Source of the DNA: Artemia franciscana
Taxonomy: Eukaryota; Arthropoda; Branchiopoda; Anostraca; Artemiidae
Length of the DNA: 64,000 nt
Direction of reading: 5' to 3'
Assembly: GCF_032884065.1 (NCBI RefSeq)
Contig: NC_088867.1
Coordinates: 31,450,593-31,514,592, forward strand
Shown here piece by piece: positions 11,633 through 23,377 of this stretch. The stretch's first letter is position 1. Each line of letters starts with the position of its first letter. The notes beneath the pieces are model-generated. The model was given only the letters and a program-made list of their open reading frames with translations. It was not told where the DNA came from and ran no database searches. The translations under genes and the position numbers were made by a program.

Positions 11633-12472
11633 TCATAGACCTGAGAGGACAAGTAACTTTGATTTTTTCACCTGCTTCTTTCTCTATTGAGACTCCAATA
11701 TTTGTCAAGGATGGATTAGGACGAACGTCGTCAAGAAATATCTGAAATGTTGTTTCGATTATGCTGTAGTCGTTGTCTGTATTTATTTCCCGTAGTCGGA
11801 AAAGTTGAAAAGTTCGGAACAAATTCGAAAACTTTTATGAGGAAACCTTTCCGTAACCTAATAAACCTGAAAAGCAATTTTGAAACTATATTGTTCTTTG
11901 CTTCTTTTAGGCAATTTGGTAAGCTTTAGTTCAGTTCAGTTCCCTTTTAAAGCGTAATACCGCTTTACTATATATGTACTTACGCATAATCCAATATCTC
12001 TTAAATTCATGCGACTCAAAGGCTCCAATCCTGTAGGAAAGATCACTTACCGGGACTGTCCTCTAACTTACAAAAACAAAATTAAATAGGGTAAAAAATT
12101 CAAAAAGTTTGCACATCCAGAGGACTTATTCACTACCCTTCACAATAATCATCTTTTTATTATTTATAATGAAAAACTAAGGACAGATTTTTAAAAATTA
12201 TTCCTGATCATATCATCACTTTCTCGTTTATCAGTTACAAATTAATGAACGCTTCAGTCAGTTTTTTAAAAGTTTACTGCACTTTAACAAACTGCCCATC
12301 GTTTATCAAATTTCCCATAAATTTTATATTTTAACCATCTAGTAAATTTTTTTGTGGCAAACCTTGATCTTTGGATTTCAATAACTAACTTTCTGTTGAT
12401 GTTAGGTATCATATGGGTATTCATTTAAATCCGAAGAAAAGTTAAATATCGCAAATATACTGGAAATATATC
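11633..12472. other. no gene seen
   Basis: AT-rich sequence between the R2 array and a foldback element. Overlapping frames of 60-66 codons (11622-11822 minus, 11747-11929 plus) resemble nothing I recognise and are probably chance. Confidence 0.6.
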
Positions 12473-12808
12473 AAATAAAAAACAAGTTTTTTCAAATGAA
12501 AGTATGGAGCAAGATTAAAACTTAAAACGAACAGAAATTACTATGTATATGAAGGTTGTTTCCTCCTCAACACCTCACTATTTACGCTAAAGTTTTCTAG
12601 TACTTTTAAAAAAGTTTCTTATTGTTCTAATTAAACGACCTTAGTGTTTCAGGAGTTGTTCTTTAAGAATTTTCACAAAATTCAAACTTTAGCGTAAAGA
12701 GGGAGGTGTTGAGGAGGAGACAACCCCCTTGATATACGTAATAATTTCCGTTCGTTTTAAGTGTTAACGTTGCTCCGTACTTTCAGTTGAAAAACTTGTT
12801 TTTTAAAT
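12473..12808. repeat. solo foldback element, FB1 type, both arms complete
   Basis: A long imperfect palindrome. The left arm (12473 to about 12600) runs from AAATAAAAAACAAGTTTTTT through an AACTGAAAGTAAGGAGCGAC-like end, AAACTTAAAACGAACAGAAA and TTTACGCTAAAGTTTTCTAG. The right arm (about 12680-12808) is its inverse, ending GCTCCGTACTTTCAGTTG and AAAACTTGTTTTTTAAATAA. The loop resembles the loop of FB1 inside R3 (TTCAGGAGTTGTTCTTTAAG here, TTCAGGGGTCATTCTTAAG there). There is no coding capacity. This copy stands alone, outside any R3. Confidence 0.85.
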
Positions 12809-13739
12809 AATCCCAATAAATTTGGCCCGAGCTCCACGGATAAATACCCTCCCCATAGAAATATCCTCTAGACATTTCAATCCCGGTGAAAATTTACCCA
12901 AGATAATTACCCTTACCAACTCCACGCATAAAATTGGGACGGAAAAGAGAAAGCAAGACATATAAAAAGAATTTTCTATGGGAATTCTCTCGAATTCCCC
13001 CAGTGTGTAATCTCTCCTGGCAAGTTCAGCCCCTCTAAACCTCCCTCCCTATGGAAAACTCCCCTGTTTAAAAACCCCCCTGTGGAAAAATCTTTCAAAA
13101 ATTTTCGGTCTGATGTTGCAGTTTATCTTTAAGCTAATGAATTACATTAGCGAAGGAGACATAATAAAAAAGAAAATAAAAGGACGGCGAAGGCTTATAG
13201 TATTTAGATAGCCATCCGCGAGTCGTGTCCTCAAATTAGAAGTGAGAAGGATGAATGGGAAACGAAGAGGAACTATTTGAAGCACAGAGCACAGCCGTTT
13301 ACTACTATCAGTTCCATAAAAGGCAGTAATTAAATGTCTTTAATTAAACGTCCCCTCTACTACAATTTAACCGAAACCCTTTCTTGATCATTTACTAGTC
13401 CTAAACGGGAGTGTAAATTATGCACAAAGAAAGATTAAAACCTTGATAAAATGTACTTTCAAAGCAACTTTGACTCGGAAATACACACGAATATAACTAT
13501 TCACTTCTCCCAATGCACAGATGTTAATCATCCTTTGACTTGGAAGAAAAAACAAGTCCTGTTATTTCTTAAAAAACCGGAGGGAGGGAGGGAAAAACTT
13601 TCGAACCCTCGTGTATGTCATTTCATTTAGTCTTGAAAAGGAACCTTGTGCCGTGAAGCAATGAAAGATTTCAATTTATCAATGCGAGCTGTGAAATGCA
13701 CTGAAAAATAAAATACGCGTTTAATTTTTCAAAAAAAAG
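12809..13739. other. no gene seen
   Basis: Mixed-composition sequence with short C-, G- and A-rich patches between the foldback element and the hAT target site. No open frame, RNA gene or named repeat was recognised. Confidence 0.6.
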
Positions 13740-13747
13740 TGTGGAGT
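13740..13747. repeat. hAT target site duplication, left
   Basis: TGTGGAGT directly before the left terminal repeat; identical to 16839-16846. Confidence 0.95.
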
Positions 13748-16700
13748 CAGGGGCGGATCCAGCCTTTCGTTCTAGGAGGGGGGCGATTCTTGCCGAAAAG
13801 AGTGGGGTAGTGTCCTTTTTGTCAGCCACAAGGCTGACTTTATTTTTCACGTTTTAAGTTTCCCTGGCGGTCTCTTGTTTAACGAAAATGTGGTTTTTAT
13901 ATATTACAATAATGATTACAAAAACTGTACTTGATCAACTGACAACTGTTTTCAATCAAAATTCAAGCCTCCTGGCTCCACTGTTCGCAAACCAGTCGAT
14001 TACTCTGTCAATGCTGATATCGATGCTGCGGTGCACATTAAGGAGGGCCAAACCACTGAGTCTAGTTTGTCCCATCTGTGCTCTGAGCCAGGTTTTCAGT
14101 TTGCGTAAAGTTGAGAAGCTACGCTCGGCAGATGCCACACTCACCGGAAGAGATATAAAATATCAAGAAGTGAGCTGACATAAGGATATAGGTGTCTGTC
14201 TCATTCCTTGGCAGTTTCTTCTACTGAACTAGGAAAAATACCTCCTTCTGTCTTAACTCGAAGCCATCTACTTCTCCACACATGCACCTCTGCCAAAATA
14301 AGTGTTGCCCTGTTAGACGGCACGGTTAAGCCAAGAAGTTGACCGTACTTGCTAGAGATTTCTTTGACGGAAGATTGCAGCAAATCATCAGTACAATTCA
14401 CAATATTTGGTGGCAGCAGTACGGTTAACTGGAAAGAGTTCAGCGTGTCTTTTGAGAATCGGCCCTTTAAGTCACTTATGACTGAGTCGAGCATAGGTAT
14501 AAAAACAATACGTCGATAATATTCTTCAGGCGCAGTATAAGGAGGATTATTTCGATAAACCTGTCTTTGTGTAATCCTTGGAACTTAAACAGCCCATTGG
14601 ATTTATCTGACAATTCTTTTACTTGCTCGAATACTAATGCGAACTCTTCGTCACACGTTTCCCGTCGCTTTGCTAGAACATCTAAAAGATCGGAAACGTG
14701 GCCATCGGCAGCGCCCAAGTCCAAAGTCTTCTTCTGGAATAGGCGACTAAGAGGCAAGGTCAGAGCGCAAATACTGTGTAGACACTGAAGGGAAACCACG
14801 AATTCCGCACTATGTAACGCTGTGACAAGCGTCTTTGCCTTCAGAGCGGTCACTGATTCACTCCAGTGACTAATGTGTTCCAAAGCCTGGATGATTTTTG
14901 GAAGTTCGGACACAAACTGCATAAGTGACTCGTGTCGCTCGATCCACCTCGTCTCGTCGATTCCCGTGAGCTGAGCTTTTAGAACCTTATTCAAGACATA
15001 ATTTCTCTTCGCAGATGCATTAAAAAATGCAACAACTTCTTTTATAATGCCTATGGCATTTCTGATGCTCGAAACAGCTGAGCTTCTTGACAAAGAAAGG
15101 TTCAGGCGTGGTTAAAGCAGGGACAACGAGACGCATTTTTAGCTTTTTTTTTCTGAATTTCAACTACAGCACCACAGTTATTTGATACCATCATTGCACA
15201 CCCACCCGTACCGATTCCAACACAGTCGGTTAAATTCAAACCCATTTCTTCTAAAAGGCTTAGAACTAGATGGCCAATCACTTTTCCGTTGACAGTCGGC
15301 TCTTTGTCTGCAGTGGAAGGTTCAAAGGTGGCATGATGAACGTCAACAAAACCTATGAAGTCCTCGCGTCTATGGTTATCGAAGGCATAGCAGAGAGCTA
15401 AACTAAGTTGCGATGAATGTGATACATCTGTTGTCTCATCAAAAATGATGCTGTAATACCTTGCTGACTATACTCTTTCTAGAATGACACTATAACTTCT
15501 TTCGCACAACAGTCAATCAACTGGTTTTGAGTTGTTTTGCTGATGTAGGTAGCATTTTTTCCTGATGTTTTCAGTTGTTTCTTTAATTTACTGTCGCCAC
15601 TTTCAGCACGATAAAGTAGTAGTTCTTGGAAGTTTCCTTCATTGGAAAGCGGTGTGTCATCCAAGTTTAAGCTGCCATCATCCCAATGGCCCCTCAGTGG
15701 AATATTCTGCCTTCCTAGAAATATGATTGATTCCAAAATCGGCTTAAGCCTCTCTCGGTTTTCTGTTACTTGCTTCATTCGCTGTACGTTGACGCGATTA
15801 TTTACAGATTCGTGCGGGGAATGGTAGGCTCTTAGAAACGACTTTCCAGCCTCTACTGCGTCATGATGGTACTGGGAAGTATTATGTACTGTCAGGTCTC
15901 CATCTTTTCCCAGTAACTTATCAAATTTTGTAAACAGGCTTTGTGACCAGCTTTTGTAGGGGAGCCTGTCTGTTTGAACCCCCGCTAGCCCCAGTTACAA
16001 AAAGAGGGCAGTATTTGCAAAAAGGCCTTTCTGGGCAGCAGAATATACAAGCCAGTGGAAACTCTGCAAATGAGAACTTTTTCGGGGGAAAGACCTTTTT
16101 TCGTCTTTCCCCCGCTTTAAATGAACAGAATACGGCATTTGGCATCCAATCGAAAGTTTCCATGGCCTCTCCAGAAGCTCGCACTTTATTCGGTCGTCAA
16201 TGGCAAGCATTGTACCGATGTGGATCCCAATATCGTTTTCTGGAAACAGGGTTGGGGGCGGGGGTGTTGTTGGATGATCACTCTGAACGCTAACGGGGTT
16301 AACAGAAGATTGCAAAGTGTTAGGAATTTGCCCGTGTTCGCCACTTCCAACAGAACTAATTGAAGAGCTACTTGCAGTTACAGTTACACTATCTAGTCTG
16401 CGAGACTTTGAAATGAGAAAGCTGTCAAGCGTCTTTTGTCCGCGTTTTCCCGACATCAATATCGTTTAAACGACGAAAAATCCTCGTGACACAAGCACAT
16501 TCAAATTTCATTATACACTGAAACGAAATGTTTGTTTTGACACTTCAGGTCCGGTTGTGTTGTGCAACCCCACCTACTTCCAATGTTTACATCGAACAGG
16601 GAGGCGAGAACTAGCTAAAATTTACCGGATGAACTGTTGCTATGCTATGAGTGACAAAAAATACTCGCGGCTAGCTTGATAGTGGAAAAGCTGTGGAATG

Positions 16701-16838
16701 AACGTAATGTAAAAAGGTTTTATAGTCTAGTTACAGTAGTTAGAATATGCGTTAATGCAGACTTCCGTAAGTGTAGTAAAAAAAAATTACAGCCCGTCTA
16801 TGGGGGCGATCGCCCCCTCCCCCCTGGATCTGCCCCTG
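13748..16838 (-). mobile_element. hAT-superfamily DNA transposon, 3,091 bp
   Basis: The terminal inverted repeats are CAGGGGCGGATCCAG at 13748-13762 and the inverse of CAGGGGCAGATCCAG at 16824-16838: 14 of 15 positions match. Both are followed inward by a GAGGGGG(G)CGAT motif. Perfect 8-bp direct repeats TGTGGAGT flank the element, the length expected for hAT. The interior codes on the minus strand for a ZMYM1/DUF4371-type transposase that is now broken by frameshifts. Full length with clean ends suggests a fairly recent insertion. Confidence 0.95.
13956..16456 (-). pseudogene. hAT transposase (TTF zinc finger, DUF4371, hAT dimerisation), disrupted
   Basis: The start is ATG at 16454-16456 (MSGKRGQKTLDSF, typical of ZMYM1-like transposases). 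A TTF-type finger region follows (FHWLVYSA, then CKYCPLF), next LKPILESIIFLGRQNIPLRG, then a DUF4371 catalytic-type motif YSIIFDETTDVS and VGIGTGGCAMM. A helical region with GIDETRWIERHESL follows, then YRNNPPYTAPEEYYRRIVFIPMLD in pieces, and a C-terminal dimerisation motif ASAERSFSTLRKLKTWLR ending in TGA at 13956-13958. Frame changes are needed near 16020 (T-run), 15926 (A-run), 15475, 15108, 14583 and between 14201 and 14144. A TAG lies near 15465. Several breaks sit in homopolymers, so some could be assembly errors. As read, no functional protein is possible. Confidence 0.9.
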
Positions 16839-16846
16839 TGTGGAGT
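16839..16846. repeat. hAT target site duplication, right
   Basis: TGTGGAGT directly after the right terminal repeat; identical to 13740-13747. Confidence 0.95.
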
Positions 16847-17714
16847 AGTGTAAATATCTACTCTGCTTGAGCAAGTGATTTGAAATTAGGTTTTCTGCCA
16901 AGAAGTGGTGGATATTTCAAAAGATATTTTGCTAAGAATGATTTATATTTTTGCCAAAAAAACTTCATTTCTTTGTAATACTCACAAAAAAAGGCACAAA
17001 ACACGAAAGTCACTGACTATTTCACCTCAGTAAGACAGTAAAACTAATCATACAAGGAATGCTGACCACTTTTGTAGAAAATCACCAAGAAGGTGAAAAA
17101 TCACCAAATTTGGTGATAAATCACCAACTGTGGCAATCCTGCCTTTTAGGTTCAAATGCTGTATCGGATGAATTTGTATCGTATCGGACGTATAATCTAT
17201 CGATCACTGAGAAATTTGATTCGATATGGACTTTTTTCAATCTTGACAAACTGGTTTGGTTTCCGAGCGGATATTCCCGGGCTCATGAATTTCTTTGGAC
17301 GCGTTTACGGATTACAGAATTTTCTTTTAGAGTAGTAATACCACCCCATTGGGCTTCCTGCCTTCTTTTTAAAGTTTTTGTTAAACCAAGTCTTAATATA
17401 AAATATGTTGCAATGCAGCATATTTTCGATCTAGCGTTACAAATTATTTCCTTCCCTTGCAGTTCTAGTCCTTCATACCGTCGGTTATATGGTTTGTTGT
17501 AAGGGTTTCGAGAATAAGAGAAAGAAGTCAGTTCTAAATAACCTTAATAAAAGTTTGCAGTTCCATGGGCTTATGTATTAGCAAAACATTTCAGCTGCTT
17601 ACGATATCTAGGAAAGATTCAACAATGCTTCCCAACAAGCCCTTTCTTTGTATAGCCATTGGAAATATCCCGGCTTACCGAAACGTTGCAAAATATCAAG
17701 TTTTATAACTTTGC
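16847..17714. other. no recognised gene; one 147-codon open frame
   Basis: AT-rich sequence right of the hAT element. It contains the unassigned open frame listed separately and a small cluster of TCACC palindromes (17082-17127). Confidence 0.5.
17059..17502 (+). CDS. unassigned 147-codon open frame
   Basis: An ATG-initiated frame of 147 codons beginning MLTTFVENHQEGEKS and ending SPSYRRLYGLL. I recognise no domain, signal peptide or repeat in it. The first third covers a cluster of TCACCAA repeats, which weakens the case for coding. It is long for chance in AT-rich DNA but could be an intergenic open stretch or part of an unknown mobile element. Confidence 0.15.
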   Translation: MLTTFVENHQEGEKSPNLVINHQLWQSCLLGSNAVSDEFVSYRTYNLSITEKFDSIWTFFNLDKLVWFPSGYSRAHEFLWTRLRITEFSFRVVIPPHWASCLLFKVFVKPSLNIKYVAMQHIFDLALQIISFPCSSSPSYRRLYGLL

Positions 17715-18110
17715 AAGGCCCCCACTCGACAAGTCGTTTTAGGGGGCCAATTGGCTTTTGTTGACTTTGCGCAGATAGAGCTGTCAATTTTTTTGCCTTT
17801 GATCGACGGAAGTCTTTTATGACATACAGTATTGGACCGATATAACGTTGAGTTTTTTTAGGGTTCCGCCCGACAAGTCATTTTCTAGGACCGATTGGTA
17901 TTTGTCGATTTTGTGCAGATGAAGCAACTAAATTCGTCGTCCTCTGCTCGATGGAAGTCTTTTATAACATTACATTGGACCCACAAAATGCCATGTTTTT
18001 AAGGGCTCCGCTCAAAAATTCATTTTCGAGGGGGCCAAGTGGCTTCTGTTGACTTCGCGCACATGAAGAAGTAGATTTCGTTGGGCTTTTTCCTGCGGAA
18101 TGCCTTCCAG
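17715..18110 (+). repeat. decayed tandem repeat, about 3 units of 142-148 bp
   Basis: Units start at about 17720, 17862 and 18005 with a GACAAGTCRTTTT-like motif, followed by GGGGGCCAATTGGCTTTTGTTGACTTTGCGCAGAT, a GATCGACGGAAGTCTTTTAT segment and ACATTGGACC. Similarity between units is moderate. A fourth, weaker start may precede 17715. Confidence 0.65.
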
Positions 18111-18226
18111 AAGCTTCACTTCACGCCGAAAAATGATTTTTTTTTGCTGGGCTTCGTCTGACAAAAGGCATTTATGAGGCGGGAGTCCCCACCCCCTTAG
18201 TAACGCTCCTGCGTTTCCAGTGAAGT

Positions 18227-18649
18227 TCAAGTAAAACTTAACTTATAAAAATATTCAAGGGCAGTGGTAACTATTTCATTTGGGGTAGCTTCTGTTTGTT
18301 TTAAATTTTGCTTGTTTCTTCGTCTTAATTTTAACGCGAAAGCAACACTTTGGCTTTGTGATTCTTTTTTTGTCCTGTGTGGCCAATTTTTTTCATTGTA
18401 GGAAACTGGTAATGATCTGACCTCCATTGTTTTCCAGAATGTGTGTACCTCTGGCCAAATTGAGGAATATGATAATCTGTATGATTCTTGCCTGAAAGAA
18501 AAGGGATTGTTTTTGCTTGTCCTACAGTGTGTGAGCTGAAGTCGAGTTTTACAGCCTATGTCTGAGAGGGCTATCTGAAGCTGTTCTGCCAATCTTTTGT
18601 TTCTTCGATTGGTGGTTCTGCTTTCGAATGGCAAGTTCAGTTCAAGCAA
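18227..18649 (-). CDS. unassigned 140-codon open frame
   Basis: A minus-strand frame of 140 codons without an ATG at its start (TTG-like), so if real it would be an internal exon. It contains RTTNRRNKRLAEQLQIALSD and a basic stretch KLRRRNKQNLKQ. I do not recognise a family. No convincing splice signals were established. It could be a relic of a mobile element, since the surroundings carry no host gene. Confidence 0.2.
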   Translation of the reverse strand: MLELNLPFESRTTNRRNKRLAEQLQIALSDIGCKTRLQLTHCRTSKNNPFSFRQESYRLSYSSIWPEVHTFWKTMEVRSLPVSYNEKNWPHRTKKESQSQSVAFALKLRRRNKQNLKQTEATPNEIVTTALEYFYKLSFT

Positions 18650-18659
18650 GTAGGCATTA

Positions 18660-21050
18660 GTTTCAAATTGAAGTTAGATTGAATTCTAAAACTGCTCAAG
18701 ATGTGACGGCTCCTTACACTAATAAACAGAAGAATTCAGTGAATCAAAAAGTAGCCATTTCGGACAGATCTGAAATTGCTTCCATCTACTTAGCAATCCA
18801 TTTTTGTTTGATTACTTTTGAGTTTTGATATTTGATTTTCTGTGTTTAGGACGAAAGCAGAGGAGTAGTATCACACGTATCATTTAGAATGTAATAGTCC
18901 TCTGAGTGCTCAAGGGATATAAGCTTACTCGTTGCCCTTATCTTAGCTGGTCCATGGGAAATAAATCTACTTTTTAACTAAGAAAGGGAAGAATTTTATT
19001 TAGCGATGATTAGTAATCTTTGGAAGCAAAAAAGTGAATTATAGTATTTTTTTTTGTACAAAAACCTGTTCATGATACATACTATTTTGAAAGTTTAGAG
19101 GGGTTAACAAAATGATTGTTAGAATGTACATCGAAAAAAAAAATCGTTGCCAATAAATCTTAGGCTAAGAACGTTTTTTTTTTCCAGCAAGTGGATACAC
19201 TACGAGTGTAAATGGATAAAAAATAAACACCGAACACAGACAATGTCTCGCAATTATTGGTAAATATTTATGCGTCAGTCAATCGGGAGTAGACAGAATT
19301 AAATCGTTCTTGCCGGCGAATACTCAGAAGAAATACTGGGCATTATTTTTTTTTTAGGTAAGGTAACGGAGCCTTATCTTGCGTATGTTGCATTTTTCGA
19401 GTTAACAACAAAGATTATGTTAGGTTTAGCTTTAGGGCGAAGTAATAGAGCACATATTATGAACATATCCTGCCTTTTCATAGTACTAACATTGAGTTAG
19501 GCTATTTTTCGAAATTCCATAATCTTTTTTTCGCAGCAAACTTACTGTTATGATTAGCCGAAATAACAGTTACCATTCCTCGATAACCTTCACATGTTGA
19601 TTCTTCTTCGCTTGAAAGTTTTTTTTTTCAGAGCACGTTTCTACATCTTCGGTTACTATGGGCTTTAATTGGTTCCTTACTAGGTTAAATTGGTATTCAT
19701 TCATAGTATCGCCTGTTCATTCGACTTGTTATTGCGTCGTGGGAACAACATCTGCAGTGTTTGAAGATAATCTTGCCCTCTCACCAAAACATTTTACAAG
19801 TTTAATAAATAGAATAACTCATACCTCCATAAAATGAGTATTTTTGATGAGTCCATGAGTTCTACTATCTACTCTTGTAAGCCATCTAATAAATGTGTTT
19901 CGGGGTCTGATTCTTTGTACAAAACTCGCCCATTAGAACGACTAGTTCGAAAATATCGATTGGCAGACTTTTTTTGGTACACACAGGTGAAAAATAATTG
20001 GATAATGATTGCTAAAAAAAAAAAATAAACTATAGCCTGAATTGTCGGAAAAACCAACTTGAGGGAAAAAGGGACTCTCGGCTTCTCCATCACACTTGCC
20101 CCACTAATAATAATGATAATAGTGAAAATGTGTTTGTTACTCACTTAAAAAGGCAATAGGAAAGAAAGGCAGAAGCTATTAATTAAGAAATTAAAAGAAA
20201 ACGAAACATAAAATTATTAAAAGAAATGGGTGAGACGGTCCTTAGGATCAAGACTGGTTTATGTATCATCTATTGAATTTTTAAATTTTTTTCAACTTTT
20301 CCCATGGAGAGAATAATTCACGTCTCTGATCAATAAGCTCCAGTTCCAAAATGAAAGAAGGTAATAAATTAAATATTTACGGTAATGATATTAATCCCTC
20401 TTCTTGCCTCCTGACTAACGAACCTCTAGATCCAAAATAAAAGAAGCTAATAAAATAAAAATTTATTGACCCTCTTTGCGTCACCGTTTCTCAAAATTGT
20501 ATGAACCCCAGCACAAAATAACACGGAGTGATCATAGAAACTTGAATGTAGCTATGTTATGTATTCCCCTGGAAATATCCAAGACTACCAGCAATTTTAG
20601 AATACTCCAGTTTAAGCTTGTTCTTAATATCGTGAAGTGTTTGAAAGTGAAAAGACTTTTGCAGACAGAAATCCCAAGACATTGAAAAGAATTGACTTGT
20701 GGTATGCCAAATGAACTATGATTCGAAGGATGAGACGAATTATTTCCATGAAAATTAAATATTTGCATTTTATCTGAGTCAAGCATAAATCCGATACTCG
20801 TATAAACACTAGCGAGTATATTTCAAAAGTTTTGTCTGATTATGGGAGTCTTCTTTAAACTCTAATATCTCACTGATCACTTGTTCAATTTAGCAGAGGT
20901 AACTGCTATTTGATTCGCTGCCCTTTTGCCAACAAAATGCGAATTGATCAATTATGTTTATATTAATATTGGGTGCTCGCTATTCGATGAAGTCGACGAA
21001 GGTATTTATGCCTCGTCCGGGTTGGTGAAGGTTTTACTGGTGAGAAAGTT
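18660..21050. other. no gene seen
   Basis: AT-rich sequence. A twofold decayed repeat of about 75 bp occurs at about 20330-20470 (CCAAAATGAAAGAAGGTAAT and CCAAAATAAAAGAAGCTAAT). Frames of 60-91 codons at 19834-20144 and 20476-20809 overlap on opposite strands and look like chance. Confidence 0.6.
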
Positions 21051-21054
21051 TTCA

Positions 21055-22060
21055 AAGTGCGACTACTAGTGACTGTGACTACTTGTAACTGCAACTGCTT
21101 GTGACTCTTGACTACTTGTGGTCATGAACGCTTGTGACTGCGAAAACTTGCAACTGTGAATGTGATTACTTATGACTGCAGCTACTTGTGACTGTGACTA
21201 CTTGCGACTGTGACTATTTACGACTGAAACTGCTTGTGTCTATGAGTACTTACGACTCTAAATACATACAACTATGAACACACGAGAGTCACTACTTGTG
21301 ACTGCGACTACCTACAACTACAACTACTTGCAACTGAAACTGTTTGCGACTGTGACTGTGACTCCTTGCAATTGCAGTTGCTTTAACCGTGACTACTTTC
21401 AATATAAGTTGGTATTAAGTTGAAACTTTCAGGGTATGTTGAAAGGGATGATGAACTAAATAAAAGTCACTATCATATATGTGTGCTATTATTATGCATG
21501 TACATACTGGGGGATTGCGACTGCAACTATTTTCGAATGTGACTGCTTTTGACTGTGACTACTTATGATTATGACTACTTACTAATGCGACTAATTGTGA
21601 CTGGGACTGCTTACGACTGTGAATTCTTGCGACTGCGAGTACTTGCGACTAAGATTTCTTGAAACTGTGACTATAACTAATTGCGATCTTAAGTGATTGT
21701 GACTGTGACTACGTGCAATATTAAGGTGGTACTAAGTTGTGTGACTACGAGTAATTGTGACTGCAATTACTTGCAACTGCGGCTACTTTTGAATATGAAT
21801 ACTTCTGACTCTGACTACTTACGACTGTGACAGCAACTAGTTGTGACTCTGAGTAATTGTGGTTGCGAATACTTGTGACTGTGAATACTTCTAACTGTGA
21901 ATCTAACTACATACGACTGCAACTTCTTTTGACTGTGACTGCGACTCTAATTACTTGGGACTCTAACTGTTTGCGACTGCGATCGCTTGCGACTGTGACT
22001 GATTGCAAATGCAACTACTTACGACTGTGACTGCTTGTGACTGTGACTACGTGCAATATT
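21055..22060. repeat. GACTGTGACTACTTG-type minisatellite
   Basis: About 1 kb built from 6-bp-based units of the kind GACTGTGACTACTTGCGACTG, much decayed. It is interrupted at about 21398-21510 and 21715-21740, and followed at about 22050-22115, by segments with GGTATTAAGTTGAAACTTTC, which belong to repeat family R4. No long open frame runs through it. Confidence 0.9.
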
Positions 22061-22115
22061 TAGTTGGTATTAAGTTGAATCTTTTTCGGGCATGTTGAAG
22101 GAGATGTTGAACTTA

Positions 22116-23377
22116 CCAAAAACACGTTAAAGTTTGTTGCAAATTTTTTTCCTGAATATTAATAGCAGGCCAAATTCTTGATTCTCAAGGAGAAAAACGA
22201 AAAAAGCTCTTCAAATATTCCTTTCATTGACCAATAAAAAAAAGTTCTATGTTAAATAAAAACGAACATTTTTTCCACAAAAGAAGTTTTTAAAAATAAG
22301 TAGAGAGCTTCATTTAACCTAAGACAAGCAGAAATAAATTCAAACAGTAATTCAAGCATATAACGAACATAAATCATAATCACTTAAAAATGAACTCCAA
22401 AACGTATAGAAATTGCACTAAATAATCAATGGCTCATTTTGCTTCTTTAGTCATACAGATTAAAAATCCTTGCATGATTCCGCTTCAAACAAGATGCGGT
22501 TTACCTACCTATCTACTAAAAATTTGGGAATAGGAGAAGGTGAGGTAGAAGCCACTGGCCTACTTTAAATCTTCAATTGATGGGCAAATGATCATGGTTC
22601 GAAAAGCTTGTACATCCCTACCCTTATGTCAAAAAGTTGGGATCAGAGTTGGTATTATTGGAGTATTAATTAAAAAAAAAAAAACAAAAAAAACAAGTTT
22701 TCAAAGAAAGGTACAGAGCTGCATTAAACTAAAGACGGGCAGAAATAAAGTCATATCTTAATTCAAGCTTAAAACAAACATTCTGATTTGGGGGTATGTA
22801 CAGAGGTAAATAAAGAGATACTAGTCTTACCTAGGCTGTCAGAATAGCTTATTTGGAAACGTCTCAGGAACGGATTGGGATAGACCTATGCAGTCGACAA
22901 TTTAAGTTAGTATGGGGGAGGGGATAAAAGGGACTTTATATTTTGTGTTTTGGGGAGGCTAAAATGTTTCGTCTCTGATCAACTGTTTTTTCTTTGGAGG
23001 GGGGGGGGGGAACTGATTTGTTTCCGATCTACCTAAACTTGAAGGCTATAAGCCCCCATGAGAATTAAAAAAATATTTCCATATATGAGAAGGAAAGTAA
23101 ATAAAAAGCACTATCTGGCATGAGTTTATCCAAATATGGTCTCAAGATTCGATTTCTAATCTGTAAAAAAAAAACTTCTAATCTGTCTTTGGGATAAAGC
23201 TAAAATTTGTAGGGTTTTGGGGGGTAAAGTGGTCCTTGAACTTTGACCAGGAGGAAAAGTCAGAGGTAAGTCGAAAAAATACTGTATATCCAGGTTATCA
23301 AAATTTTCGATTTGCAGTGTCTCATGTGAGGATTTAGCTAGAGCTTTCGAAATGATAGGAATAGGGAAAGGAAGGAG
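22116..23377. other. no gene seen; decayed repeat arms
   Basis: Contains two weak stretches (about 22265-22420 and 22670-22790) resembling old foldback arms (AAGTTTTTAAAAATAAGTAGAGAGC and CAAGTTTTCAAAGAAAGGTACAGAGC, each followed by CAGAAATAAA). Also G-runs near 23000. No coding region is recognisable. Confidence 0.6.

Noticed and set aside
15943..16363. Plus-strand frames of 116 and 80 codons
   Set aside because: They lie opposite the hAT transposase on the minus strand and have no domain of their own.
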